DNA of 64,000 nt from Achromobacter deleyi. Its GTDB lineage: Bacteria; Pseudomonadota; Gammaproteobacteria; Burkholderiales; Burkholderiaceae_B. The notes beneath the pieces are model-generated. The model was not told the DNA's origin, searched no databases, and worked only from the letters and a program-made list of their open reading frames with translations. This document shows, in pieces, positions 45,489-53,895 of the stretch. The stretch is from positions 3,968,001 through 4,032,000 of the forward strand of contig NZ_CP065997.1 in assembly GCF_016127315.1 (NCBI RefSeq). The letters run 5' to 3'. The position numbers were made by a program, and so were the translations under genes. The number at the start of each line of letters is the position of its first letter. Position 1 is the first letter of the stretch.

Positions 45489-46718
45489 TCAAGGCAGCGC
45501 CACCGCCTCCCTGACGCTCGCCGCCAGCATCTGCGCCGTCGCCGCCGACAGCGTCCAGCCCAGGTGTCCGTGGCCGGTGTTGTAGAAGACGCCCGGTCGC
45601 TTGCCCGGGCCGACGCGCGGCATCATGTCGGGCATCATCGGCCGCAGGCCGCACCACGGCACCACGCGCGCGGTGCGCACGCCGGGGAAATGGCGGCGGG
45701 TCCAGTCCACCAGGGGCTGGATGCGTTCGGCGCGGATGTCCAGGTTGAAGCCGTTGAACTCGGCGGTGCCGGCCACGCGGAAGCGCTCGCCCAGGCGGCT
45801 GGTGACGATCTTGGCGGCCTCGTCCAGCAGGCTCACGGTGGGCGCGGCCGCCTGGCTCGCGGCGTCGTCCAGGTGCACGCTGATCGAATAGCCCTTGACC
45901 GGGTAGATGTTCAGGCGGTCGCCCAGTTGCCGCGCGAACTGGCGGCTGGCGGCGCCGGCGCAGACCACGATGGCGTCGGCCTCGTGCTGTTCGCGCCGCG
46001 CGCCGTCCTCGCGCGCCACGTCCAGCACGTAGGGCAGGCCGTCGCGGCTGATGGCGCGGATGTCGGCATCCTGTTCGAAACGCACGCCGCGCCGCAGGCA
46101 CGCCTGCGCCAGGCCGCTGGTGAATTTGTGGATGTCGCCGGTGGCGTCGGACGGCGTGTAGAAGCCGCCGTGGCAGGGCGTGCTCAGCGTCGGTTCGATG
46201 CCGCGGATTTCCTCCGGCGTGACGGCGTGCCGCTCCAGCCCGCCCTCGCGCAGCAGCGCGTTGGCGCGGCGCGCGGTCTCGAAGCTGGCGGCGTCGTGAT
46301 AGATGTGCAGGATGCCGCGGCGTTGCAGGTCGAAGTCGATGCCTTCCTCGACCGCCATGGCGTACAGGTGCTCGCGCGCCTCGATCGCCATGCGGGTGGT
46401 GGCGATGGTGTTCTGGCGGTAGTTGCGGATCTGCCCCATGAACTGGGCCAGCCACGAATACTTGTGCCAGCTCGGCCGCGGGTTGAGCAGCAGCGGCGCG
46501 TTGTGGCGGCCGAGCCAGCGCAGGCCCTTCATGACGGTGGCGGCGCTGTTCCAGACTTCGGCGTTGCTGGCGGACAGCTGGCCGCCGTTGGCGTAGGAGG
46601 TCTCCATGGCGGGATAGCGTTGGCGGTCGTAGACGGTGACGTCGTAGCCCAGTTTGCTCAAGGCGTAGGCGGACGTGACGCCGGTGATACCGGCGCCGAT
46701 GATGGCGATGCGGGGCAT
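45489..46718 (-). CDS. DadA-type FAD-dependent amino-acid dehydrogenase/oxidase
   Basis: 409 residues. N-terminal FAD motif IAIIGAGITGVTSAYALSKLGYDVTVYDR, D-amino-acid-dehydrogenase-like TSYANGGQLSASNAEVWN, and C-terminal GLRPMMPDMMPRVGP ... NTGHGHLGWTLSAATAQML (flavin binding). Oxidatively deaminates D-amino acids or glycine to oxo acids, passing electrons to the respiratory chain. A tandem glycine riboswitch lies in its leader, so glycine or a glycine-related substrate is likely. The ribosome site TGGAG sits 7 bases before the ATG. Confidence 0.92.
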   Translation of the reverse strand: MPRIAIIGAGITGVTSAYALSKLGYDVTVYDRQRYPAMETSYANGGQLSASNAEVWNSAATVMKGLRWLGRHNAPLLLNPRPSWHKYSWLAQFMGQIRNYRQNTIATTRMAIEAREHLYAMAVEEGIDFDLQRRGILHIYHDAASFETARRANALLREGGLERHAVTPEEIRGIEPTLSTPCHGGFYTPSDATGDIHKFTSGLAQACLRRGVRFEQDADIRAISRDGLPYVLDVAREDGARREQHEADAIVVCAGAASRQFARQLGDRLNIYPVKGYSISVHLDDAASQAAAPTVSLLDEAAKIVTSRLGERFRVAGTAEFNGFNLDIRAERIQPLVDWTRRHFPGVRTARVVPWCGLRPMMPDMMPRVGPGKRPGVFYNTGHGHLGWTLSAATAQMLAASVREAVALP

Positions 46719-46760
46719 GATGGCTCCAGATGGCATGGCCACGACCCAACGGCCGCGGCA

Positions 46761-46935
46761 CCCCATCTGTCTCTGTACCTGAGAGCTTCACCCGCGCGCG
46801 GTGGCGCGGGTTCCCCTTCGGTGGGCGCCAGGCGCCTCTCTCCAGATTGTCTAGACCGCGCAGTCCTGTTGCCTGAGAGTTTCCGGGGCGGTTGCTCCGT
46901 CGGCGCCCGCCACGGGGGACGGGACTCTTCTGCGG
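46761..46935 (-). ncRNA. Tandem glycine riboswitch
   Basis: On the minus strand, upstream of the DadA-type gene, two aptamers follow each other. Each ends in the conserved core CTCTCAGG: aptamer 1 (about 46932-46862) has ACTCTCAGGCAACAGGACTG, aptamer 2 (about 46848-46763) GCTCTCAGGTACAGAGACAG. Each 5' strand carries the matching GAGAG/AAGAGTCCC half, and the linker is short, as in cooperative glycine riboswitches. About 42 bases separate it from the ATG and no terminator is seen, so control is probably at translation. Confidence 0.92.
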
Positions 46936-47080
46936 GGTTTTGAATCGACGAAACCGAGAATAGCCAAAATTCGTCGCGCGCGGCACTCAGGGTTAATACC
47001 AGGGTGGCGCGGGATTGGCTCTACACTGGGCGCCGACCCGCCGGCACGCGCCGGCCAAGAAAACGATAGGACGATCTCGC

Positions 47081-48352
47081 ATGCGCGCTCCGGCAATGCC
47101 TCGTGTTTCCCCGCGGTCCACGACCCCTGCGTTGGCCCTGACCCTGGCCCTGAGCCTGATGCTGGCCGGCGCCGCCTCGGCCGGTCCGGCCGCGACGCCG
47201 GCCGCCTCCCCGGCCGCCGGCGCACAGGCGCCCGCCGCCAGGTCATCCACGGCGCCGGCTGCCGCACCCGCCAAGGCCGATCGCGCCACGGCCGCCGTCG
47301 ACGCCGCGGTGGCCGACGTCATGCGCCAGTACGGCATCGCCGGCATGGCCATCGGCGTCAGCCGCGACGGCGAGCAGCGCTTCTTCAACTACGGCGACGC
47401 CTCGCGCGCGCCGCGCCGCGCGGTCTCCAGCGACACGCTGTTCGAGCTGGGCTCGATCAGCAAGACCTTCACCGTCACGCTGGCCGCCTACGCGCAGGCC
47501 ACGGGGCGCCTGTCGCTGGCCGACAGCCCGGCCAAGTGGGTGCCCGAGCTGCAAGGCAGCGAATTCGCCAAGCTGACGCTGGTGAACCTGGCCACGCACA
47601 CCGCCGGCGGTTTCCCCTTGCAGGTGCCGGACGCGGTGCAGACCATGGCGCAGCTGATGGACTACCTGAAGGCCTGGACGCCGCAATACGCGCCCGGCAC
47701 GCGGCGCACCTACGCCAATCCCGGCATCGGCATGCTGGGCGTGGTGGCGGCGCGCGCGCTGGGCGAGCCCTACGTGGTGGCGATGGAGCAGCGGCTGCTT
47801 CCCAAGCTGGGCCTGCGCGACACCTACCTGGAAGTGCCGCCGCGCAAGATGCCCGACTACGCCCAGGGCTACGACAAGCAGGACGCGCCGGTGCGCGTGA
47901 ATCCGGGCGTGCTGGCCGACGAGGCCTACGGCGTGAAGTCCAGCGCCCGCGACATGCTGCGCTTCGTCGAGATCAACCTGGGCACCGCGCCGGTCGATGC
48001 CACGCTGCAGCGCGCCATCGCCGAGACCCACACCGGCTATTACCAGCTGGGCGCGATCACGCAGGACCTGATCTGGGAGCAGTACCGCTATCCGGTGTCG
48101 GTGGACGATCTGGTGCACGGCAATTCCGCCAAGGTTTCGTTCGAAACCCTGCCGGTCCAGGCGCTGCAACCGCCGCTGGCGCCGCAGCAGGCGGTGTGGA
48201 TCAACAAGACCGGCGCCACCAATGGCTTCGGCGCCTACGTGGCGTTCGTGCCGTCGCGCAAGCTCGGCATCGTGATCCTGGCCAACCGCAACTATCCCAA
48301 CGAGGCGCGGGTGCGGCTGGCGTTGCGCCTGCTCAAGGCGCTGGCGCCGTAA
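47081..48352 (+). CDS. Class C beta-lactamase (AmpC-like)
   Basis: 423 residues from ATG 47081, longer than usual AmpC (~380). Signal peptide (LALTLALSLMLAGAASA), then an unusual Ala/Pro-rich linker (~36-65), then the serine hydrolase domain. All three active-site boxes are present: S125-I-S-K128, Y211-A-N213 and K376-T-G378. Periplasmic hydrolysis of beta-lactams, mainly cephalosporins, is expected. No ampR is adjacent; the neighbours are the riboswitch-controlled oxidase and a dehydrogenase, so induction cannot be predicted. Confidence 0.93.
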   Translation: MRAPAMPRVSPRSTTPALALTLALSLMLAGAASAGPAATPAASPAAGAQAPAARSSTAPAAAPAKADRATAAVDAAVADVMRQYGIAGMAIGVSRDGEQRFFNYGDASRAPRRAVSSDTLFELGSISKTFTVTLAAYAQATGRLSLADSPAKWVPELQGSEFAKLTLVNLATHTAGGFPLQVPDAVQTMAQLMDYLKAWTPQYAPGTRRTYANPGIGMLGVVAARALGEPYVVAMEQRLLPKLGLRDTYLEVPPRKMPDYAQGYDKQDAPVRVNPGVLADEAYGVKSSARDMLRFVEINLGTAPVDATLQRAIAETHTGYYQLGAITQDLIWEQYRYPVSVDDLVHGNSAKVSFETLPVQALQPPLAPQQAVWINKTGATNGFGAYVAFVPSRKLGIVILANRNYPNEARVRLALRLLKALAP

Positions 48353-48375
48353 AGGCCGCGCCCGCCGCCGGCCTT
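48352..48375. terminator. Hairpin at a convergent junction
   Basis: AAGGCCG (48352-48358) and CGGCCTT (48369-48375), a 7-bp stem with a 10-nt loop, between the beta-lactamase stop and the dehydrogenase stop, touching both. Possible bidirectional terminator. Confidence 0.4.
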
Positions 48376-49388
48376 CATGATCCGACGGTTGCGGCTGCTT
48401 CGCCGGCCGTCCTGGCGCCATCGAACTTCGGCAGCAACCCCATGATCTCCAGCCGCGCGCACAGCTCGCCCAGCCGCCGCAGCTTGTACGCCTCCACGTC
48501 CACGCCGGCATAGTCGTAGAAGCCTTGGCCCTCGCGCAGGCCGTTGCGCCCCTGTTCCATGTTGCGTTCGATGATGGCCGGGGCCGCGAAGCGCGGATCG
48601 AGCGCGCCGGACAGGTAGCGCGAGGCGTAGTAGAGGATGTCGCCGCCGCCCCAGTCGATGAATTCCAGCAGTCCCAGCACCGAGAAGCGCAGGCCGAAGC
48701 CCAGCCGCACGGCGGTGTCGATGTCCTCGGCGCTGGCCACGCCTTCCTCGACCATGCGGGCGGCCTCGTTCATGGCCAGGGCCTGGATGCGCGGCACGAT
48801 GTAGCCGGCCGCCGGGGCGCATTGCACCGGCGTTTTGGCCGCCAGGCGCAGCACCGCCAGCAGCGCCTGCAGGGCCGCGTCGGAGGTCTGCGGGCCGCGG
48901 CTCACCTCCACCAGCGGGATCAGGTAGGCGGGGTTGAGCCAGTGCGCGTTGAGGAAGCGGCCGGGCTCGCGCACCATGCCGGCCAGCTCGGTGACCAGGA
49001 AGGTCGAGGTGGTGGAGGCGATGACGCTGTCCGCCGCGCAGACCTGGCCGAGCCAGGCGAAGGTGTCGCGCTTGATGTCCAGTTGTTCGGGTACCGCCTC
49101 GAACACCACGCGGGCGCGGGCCAGGTCGGCCACGGCGTCCTCGCGCGCCACCAGGCGCACGCGGCCCAGCGCGGTGTCGGCCTGGGCGTCGTCCAGCAGG
49201 CCCAGCCGCACCAGGGTGCCCAGTTCGCGCCGCAGTCCGCCCAGCACGCGGGCGAAGGTCTCGGCCCGCTCGCCGCGCGCGCGCGGCTTGATGTCGATCA
49301 GCGTGACCTCCAGTCCGGCATGCAGGTACGACAGGGCGATGCCCATGCCCATGCGGCCGGCGCCGATCACGCACAAGGTCCGGTCCAT
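48375..49388 (-). CDS. 3-hydroxyacyl-CoA/carnitine-type dehydrogenase
   Basis: 337 residues from ATG 49388, with AAGGA nine bases upstream. N-terminal Rossmann fold CVIGAGRMGMGIALSYLHAGLEVTLID, catalytic His and Glu in NAHWLNPAYLIPLVEVSRG, and the C-terminal HAD domain (RIQALAMNEAARMVEEGVASAEDIDTAVRLGFGLRFSVLGLLEFID). Family oxidises 3-hydroxyacyl-CoA, L-carnitine or 3-hydroxy acids with NAD+. Two bases separate it from the opine-type dehydrogenase stop, so they are an operon. Confidence 0.9.
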   Translation of the reverse strand: MDRTLCVIGAGRMGMGIALSYLHAGLEVTLIDIKPRARGERAETFARVLGGLRRELGTLVRLGLLDDAQADTALGRVRLVAREDAVADLARARVVFEAVPEQLDIKRDTFAWLGQVCAADSVIASTTSTFLVTELAGMVREPGRFLNAHWLNPAYLIPLVEVSRGPQTSDAALQALLAVLRLAAKTPVQCAPAAGYIVPRIQALAMNEAARMVEEGVASAEDIDTAVRLGFGLRFSVLGLLEFIDWGGGDILYYASRYLSGALDPRFAAPAIIERNMEQGRNGLREGQGFYDYAGVDVEAYKLRRLGELCARLEIMGLLPKFDGARTAGEAAATVGS

Positions 49389-49390
49389 GG

Positions 49391-50488
49391 TCAGCATCCT
49401 TGCGCGAGCAGCGCGGCCATGTCGGCGCGCGACAACGTGTCCAGCCCCAGCGCTTCCAGCGTGCGGCCCTCGGCGTACAGGTCGCGGCCGGCGACGGCCG
49501 ACGCCACGCTCAGCAGGCCCTGCGCCACCGGCGTGGGCACGCCGGCCCAGCGGCCGGTCGACACCAGGAACGACAGGCCCAGGCGCGTGTCTTCCAGCAT
49601 GTAGCGGTGCGTGCCCAGGTCGATGGTTTCGCGCCAGTCGCCGCTGTCGGTCAGCTTGCCGTGGGCGCCGCGGCCGTACATCCATTCGTCGCCCTCGCTG
49701 GCGTAGTGGTCGGCCAGCGGAAAGTGCGGCGCGGCGTAGCCGAGCGCGGCGCGGATGGCGACGCGTTCGGCGTCCAGCGCGTCGGTCACGCGGCGGATCG
49801 ACGGCTGCGTGCCTTCGTTGTGGATGTCCCAGCGCTCGAAGTGTTCGAGTGGACCGGCGTTCATCAGGATCAGCGGCGGATGGATCACCGGGCCGGCGTT
49901 CATCAGGGCGCCCGACAGCGCGTCCTCGATCGGCTCGACGCTGGGGTAGGCCCGCGCCAGCGTCTCGAACGCGGGGCCGGCCAGACGGCGGGGAAAAACG
50001 CCGGTGGGCAGGCGGGTGGCGTAGGCGCTGATGACGACGCGGTCGCCGTGCTTGCGCGCCAGATAGGGCAGCGTTCCGGTCTCGGCGAAGGCGACCTCGG
50101 CGCGGTTGCCGGCGTCCTTCAGGGCGCGGGCGAACAGATAGCTGCCGAAGGTGCCGGGCGGCAGGAACACCACCTGGCCGCCGCGCAGGTGCGGCGCCAG
50201 TTCGGGCGCCAGCGCGGCGTGCGTGGTCGACGGCAGCGGAATCACCAGCAGCGCCGCGTCCTCGGTGGCGCTGGCCAGGTCGGCGGCCAACGCGATCTGG
50301 CCGGGCGCGTCGCCCAGCGCGATGCGGCGCGTGCCGCGATAGTCGGTGACTTCCAGCGCGCCAGCGCGGCGCAGGCCGTCGAAGGCCGCGCCGTCGCGGC
50401 GCCACAGGCGCACCTGGTGTCCCTTTTCCGCCAGGTCGGCGGCCGCCGCGTAGCAGCCGTGGCCGCCTCCAATAACACCGATGCGCAT
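49391..50488 (-). CDS. NAD/NADP octopine/nopaline dehydrogenase family protein
   Basis: 365 residues. N-terminal Rossmann motif RIGVIGGGHGCYAAAADLAEKGHQVRLW and C-terminal opine dehydrogenase domain (HPPLILMNAGPLEHFERWDIHNEGTQPSIRRVTDALDAERVAIRAALG). Members reductively join an amino acid to a keto acid or run it backward. With the adjacent hydroxyacyl-CoA-type dehydrogenase and an importer, oxidative breakdown of an imported opine or hydroxy compound is possible (inference). Strong AGGAGC ribosome site. Confidence 0.88.
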   Translation of the reverse strand: MRIGVIGGGHGCYAAAADLAEKGHQVRLWRRDGAAFDGLRRAGALEVTDYRGTRRIALGDAPGQIALAADLASATEDAALLVIPLPSTTHAALAPELAPHLRGGQVVFLPPGTFGSYLFARALKDAGNRAEVAFAETGTLPYLARKHGDRVVISAYATRLPTGVFPRRLAGPAFETLARAYPSVEPIEDALSGALMNAGPVIHPPLILMNAGPLEHFERWDIHNEGTQPSIRRVTDALDAERVAIRAALGYAAPHFPLADHYASEGDEWMYGRGAHGKLTDSGDWRETIDLGTHRYMLEDTRLGLSFLVSTGRWAGVPTPVAQGLLSVASAVAGRDLYAEGRTLEALGLDTLSRADMAALLAQGC

Positions 50489-50492
50489 AATC

Positions 50493-50512
50493 AAGCTCCT
50501 TCGAGAGAGCTT
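50493..50512 (-). repeat. Hairpin in the leader of the opine-type dehydrogenase
   Basis: AAGCTC (50493-50498) and GAGCTT (50507-50512) flank an 8-nt loop. The arm includes the ribosome site of the gene at 50488, so folding could hide it. Short stem, low certainty. Confidence 0.3.
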
Positions 50513-50653
50513 CGATGCTATCGACGGCGCGCGGGCGAGGCTGCGCCGCACGCGCAAGTTGCATACGGAATCGGCAACGAAATCGGCGCGGGCGGGCGCG
50601 GCGCCGTCATGCCGCGATGCGGGGAGGGGCCGCGCGGCGTGTCGCCGCGCGCG

Positions 50654-51646
50654 TCAACAGGCGCGGGCGCGGCGCTGCCTGAGCGTCTCGGACGGCAGGC
50701 AGCCGTAGCGCTTGCGGTAATGCGTGGCGAAGTGGCCGAAGCTGGTCACGCCGCAGCGCAGCAGGATGTCGGTGACGCTGTCGCCGTCGCGCGCCTCGGC
50801 CAGCGCCGCGTGCGCCCGCGCCAGGCGGCGGTTGCGCAGGTAGTCGCTGGGGCTCTGCTTGAGGAACTGGGTGAAGCCGTTCTGCAGCGTGCGGATCGAG
50901 ACGCCGCAATGGGCCGCCAGGTCGGGCAGGGCGATGGGGGCGTCGATGTGGTCTTCGATGTAGTCGCGCGCCCGCCGCACGTGCAGCGGCAACGGCTGGC
51001 GGCGGTCGGCGCGCAGGGCCTCGGAGTAATTGTGCGGCAGCTGCATCAGCAGCAGCGACGCCAGGTAATCGGAAAAGCCCGCCGCCAGCGTCTGCGTCAC
51101 ACCCTCGATGGCCGGATGCCGGTACAGCCGGCACAGGTAGTCCAGCGTCTCCTGCACCGCGGCCAGGCCGGGCGAGCCGGGCGCGGCTTCCAGGTCGAAC
51201 ACCAGCGCCTGCCGCAGGGGGCGCTCCAGCAGCTGCTGCAATTGCCGTTCCAGCGCTTCGCGCTCGATGCGCAGGATCAGGCTGCGGCAGTCCTGGCCGA
51301 TGCGCAGGATGCTGCGTTCGGACGGCGACGAGATGGTCAGGCCGCCCTCGCGCAGGGCGGCGCTGCGCTTGCCCAGCGTGACCTCGCCCGCGCCTTGCAG
51401 CGTGACGCGCACCAGGTAGTAGCGGGCGATGTCGCCGGCGTCGATCTCGACCTCGGCGCCGTAGTGCAGGTCGAACAGCGCGGCGCTGCCGAAGAACACG
51501 CCGTACAGGCGCGATTGCAGCGGCTCGCCCGGGGCCACGCACATGCGGTGCGACCACAGGTGCTGGCTGACCTGGTCGGTGATTTCGGAGACATTGCCCG
51601 AATCCAGCAGGCAATGGCGTTGCAGCGGATAGGTATCGTGGAACAT
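50654..51646 (-). CDS. AraC-family regulator (AraC_binding_2 type)
   Basis: 330 residues from ATG 51646 (MFHDTYPLQRHCLLDSGN). N-terminal sensor of the AraC_binding_2 (FeaR/AntR-like) kind with SEITDQVSQHLWSHRMCVAP, and C-terminal HTH_18 (ALPDLAAHCGVSIRTLQNGFTQFLKQSPSDYLRNRRL and VTSFGHFATHYRKRYGCLPSETL). Same strand as the two dehydrogenase genes and divergent from the MFS importer (159 bases), so it likely activates both for a shared substrate. Confidence 0.92.
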   Translation of the reverse strand: MFHDTYPLQRHCLLDSGNVSEITDQVSQHLWSHRMCVAPGEPLQSRLYGVFFGSAALFDLHYGAEVEIDAGDIARYYLVRVTLQGAGEVTLGKRSAALREGGLTISSPSERSILRIGQDCRSLILRIEREALERQLQQLLERPLRQALVFDLEAAPGSPGLAAVQETLDYLCRLYRHPAIEGVTQTLAAGFSDYLASLLLMQLPHNYSEALRADRRQPLPLHVRRARDYIEDHIDAPIALPDLAAHCGVSIRTLQNGFTQFLKQSPSDYLRNRRLARAHAALAEARDGDSVTDILLRCGVTSFGHFATHYRKRYGCLPSETLRQRRARAC

Positions 51647-51805
51647 GCTTTCCTGCGCCCCGGGAATAGCCGTTGCGCGCCCGGTATAGAGCCGGCCGGC
51701 GCAAAGGCCTACAACAGATGCAGCCATCGAAATGGCGAACCAGACAGCGGGACGCCGCCGCCCTGACGCGGATGGCGCGATCCCGCTGCGATACAAGGGA
51801 AAAAC

Positions 51806-53212
51806 ATGACGGGCGATACCGGAAACGACGCGGCGCAAAAGCGCTATGCCTACGAGTGGTATGTCGTCCTGATCTGCATGCTAGCGTACATATTTTCGTT
51901 CGTCGACAGGCAGATCCTGGCCCTGATGATCGAGCCCATCAAGCGCGATCTGCAGCTCTCGGATACGCAGTTCAGCCTGCTGCACGGGCTGGCCTTTTCG
52001 CTGTTCTACGCCTTCATGGGCATCCCGATCGCGCTGCTGGCGGACCGCTATTCGCGGCCCCGCATCATCGCCATCGGCGTGGCCTTCTGGAGCGTGGCGA
52101 CGGCCGCCTGCGGCCTGTCGAAGAACTTCGGCCAGATGTTCCTGGCGCGCATCGGCGTGGGCGTCGGCGAGGCCGCGCTGTCGCCGGCCACGTATTCGAT
52201 GCTCAGCGACATGTTTCCGCGCCACAAGCTCGGCCGCGCGGTGGGTATCTATTCGATCGGCTCGTTCATCGGCGGCGGCCTGGCGTTCCTGATCGGCGGC
52301 TACGTCATCGACCTGCTCAAGAGCGTGGACAGCGTGCACGTGCCCGGGGTGGGCGAACTGCGGCCGTGGCAGGTGACGTTCTTCATCGTCGGCCTGCCCG
52401 GCGTGCTGGTGGCGCTGCTGATCCTGCTGACCGTGCGCGATCCGCAGCGCAAGGGCCTGCGCCACGACGCCAGCGGCCGCGTGCAGAAACCCACGGCGGG
52501 CGAAGTGTTCCGCTTCCTGGGGCGCCATCGCGGCACGTTCTGCTGCCACTACCTGGGCTTCTCGTTCTACGCCATGATCCTGTTCTGCCTGCTCGGCTGG
52601 ACGCCGGCCTTCTACATGCGCAAGTTCGGCATGTCGCCGGTGGAGGCGGGCTACATGCTGGGCACGGTGGTGCTGGTGGCCAACACCGCCGGCGTGTTCT
52701 GCGGCGGCTGGTTGATGGACTGGCTGGCGCGGCGCGGCTACAGCGACGCGCCGCTGCGCGCCGGCGTCATCGGCGCGATCGGCATGGCGCTGCCGGCCGT
52801 GGCCTTCACCCTGGTGGACGGGCTGTGGCTGTCGGTGGGCCTGCTGCTGCCGGCGATGTTCTTCGCCTCGTTCCCGATGCCGACTTCGACCGCGGCCATG
52901 CAGATCCTGCCGCCGAACCAGCTGCGGGCCCAGGTGTCGGCGCTGTTCCTCTTGATCTCCAACCTGGTCGGGCTGGGCCTGGGCACCACGGCGGTGGCGC
53001 TGCTGACCGACCGCCTGTTCCACGACCCGGCGGCGGTGGGGCATTCCATGTCGCTGTTGATCGGCGTGGCCACGCTGGCCTGCATCGGCCTGCTGGCGGC
53101 CGGCTGCGGCAAATACCGCCGCAGCCTGGCGCGGGAAGAGGGCGAGCGTGCCACCGAAACGGCGACAGCGGTGCCGGCGCCGGCCCGCGCGCCGGCCGGG
53201 CAGACGCCGTGA
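51806..53212 (+). CDS. MFS transporter, spinster-like family
   Basis: 468 residues, twelve membrane helices. Starts YEWYVVLICMLAYIFSFVDRQILALMIEPIKRDLQLSDTQFSLLHG, the common opening of the MFS_spns/aromatic-acid/lipid-like transporters; motif A is ALLADRYSRPRIIAIGV. GEAALSPATYSMLSDMFPRHKLGRAVGIYSIGSF matches the family TM4-TM5 stretch. Probably imports the substrate of the divergent dehydrogenase operon. AAGGGA ribosome site. Confidence 0.9.
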   Translation: MTGDTGNDAAQKRYAYEWYVVLICMLAYIFSFVDRQILALMIEPIKRDLQLSDTQFSLLHGLAFSLFYAFMGIPIALLADRYSRPRIIAIGVAFWSVATAACGLSKNFGQMFLARIGVGVGEAALSPATYSMLSDMFPRHKLGRAVGIYSIGSFIGGGLAFLIGGYVIDLLKSVDSVHVPGVGELRPWQVTFFIVGLPGVLVALLILLTVRDPQRKGLRHDASGRVQKPTAGEVFRFLGRHRGTFCCHYLGFSFYAMILFCLLGWTPAFYMRKFGMSPVEAGYMLGTVVLVANTAGVFCGGWLMDWLARRGYSDAPLRAGVIGAIGMALPAVAFTLVDGLWLSVGLLLPAMFFASFPMPTSTAAMQILPPNQLRAQVSALFLLISNLVGLGLGTTAVALLTDRLFHDPAAVGHSMSLLIGVATLACIGLLAAGCGKYRRSLAREEGERATETATAVPAPARAPAGQTP

Positions 53213-53309
53213 GGCGGAACCTGGGCGCCGGCCTGGGCCTTTGTCCTGGCGCAAACCTGTCGGACCCATGCCTGCCCCGCGGCGCGCCGGTCCGGCGATA
53301 ATCGCGCGC

Positions 53310-53735
53310 ATGACCTACCAATTACTCAAAATGCTGCATGTCGCCGCCGTGGTCGCATGGCTGGGCGGCTCCCTGTTCGTGTCGCTGTTCCTGCTGTCGT
53401 CGCAACCGCCCGACAGCGACGAGGCGCCCAAGGAACGCAAGATGCTGGGCGCGCTGCGCCGCTGGACGCTGTGCGTGACCACGCCGGCGATGGTGCTGGC
53501 CTGGCTGGTCGGCCTGCACCTGGCGGTGACCTTCGGCTGGTTCGCGATGACCTGGATCTGGATCAAGATCGCGCTGGCGCTGGTCCTGTCGGGCCTGCTG
53601 GGCGTGCAGAGCGCCGCCTTGCGCCGCCAGTCCCAGGGCAGCGCGAAGCGCGCGCCGCTGGTCGACCTGTACGCGCCGCTCACGGTGGTCGCCGCGGCGG
53701 TCATCGTGACGCTGGTGGTGGTCAAGCCGTTCTGA
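53310..53735 (+). CDS. HemJ/CopD-like four-helix membrane protein
   Basis: 141 residues, four membrane helices. TYQLLKMLHVAAVVAWLGGSLFV at the N-terminus carries the conserved His (H10), and MTWIWIKIALALVLSGLLG the Lys (K86), as in HemJ-type protoporphyrinogen oxidases and CopD-domain proteins. HemJ oxidises protoporphyrinogen IX to protoporphyrin IX in the membrane. Copper-export CopD-like function is the alternative. Start at 53310; the longer frame to 53148 has no homology. Confidence 0.75.
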   Translation: MTYQLLKMLHVAAVVAWLGGSLFVSLFLLSSQPPDSDEAPKERKMLGALRRWTLCVTTPAMVLAWLVGLHLAVTFGWFAMTWIWIKIALALVLSGLLGVQSAALRRQSQGSAKRAPLVDLYAPLTVVAAAVIVTLVVVKPF

Positions 53736-53849
53736 GGTATGGCGCGGCGTGACCATGGGGCGCCGCCACTTATGCGCCGGCGCCATATCCAAACACCCCT
53801 GTAATAACGACTCAACCAACTATTCGTTCGCGCGCGCAGGGGCCATCCC

Positions 53850-53855
53850 TAGAAT
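53850..53855 (+). promoter_or_regulatory. Promoter -10 candidate (TAGAAT) for metQ
   Basis: TAGAAT 40 bases before the metQ ATG; same CCTAGAATC context as the one before the TSUP gene. No clear -35 box, consistent with an activator-dependent promoter for sulfur-related genes (inference). Confidence 0.35.
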
Positions 53856-53895
53856 CGTCTGCTCATAACCGTATCGACTGAGAGGCGATTTCCAT

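Noticed and set aside
45345..46943. 532-residue open frame on the plus strand opposite the DadA-type gene
   Set aside because: Shadow of a high-GC gene: His/Arg/Ala/Gly-rich composition, no ribosome site and no recognisable motif, while the other strand codes for a clear FAD enzyme.
48525..51766. Very long plus-strand frames opposite the two dehydrogenases and the AraC gene
   Set aside because: Composition typical of antisense frames in GC-rich DNA and no start signals; the minus-strand products are recognisable.
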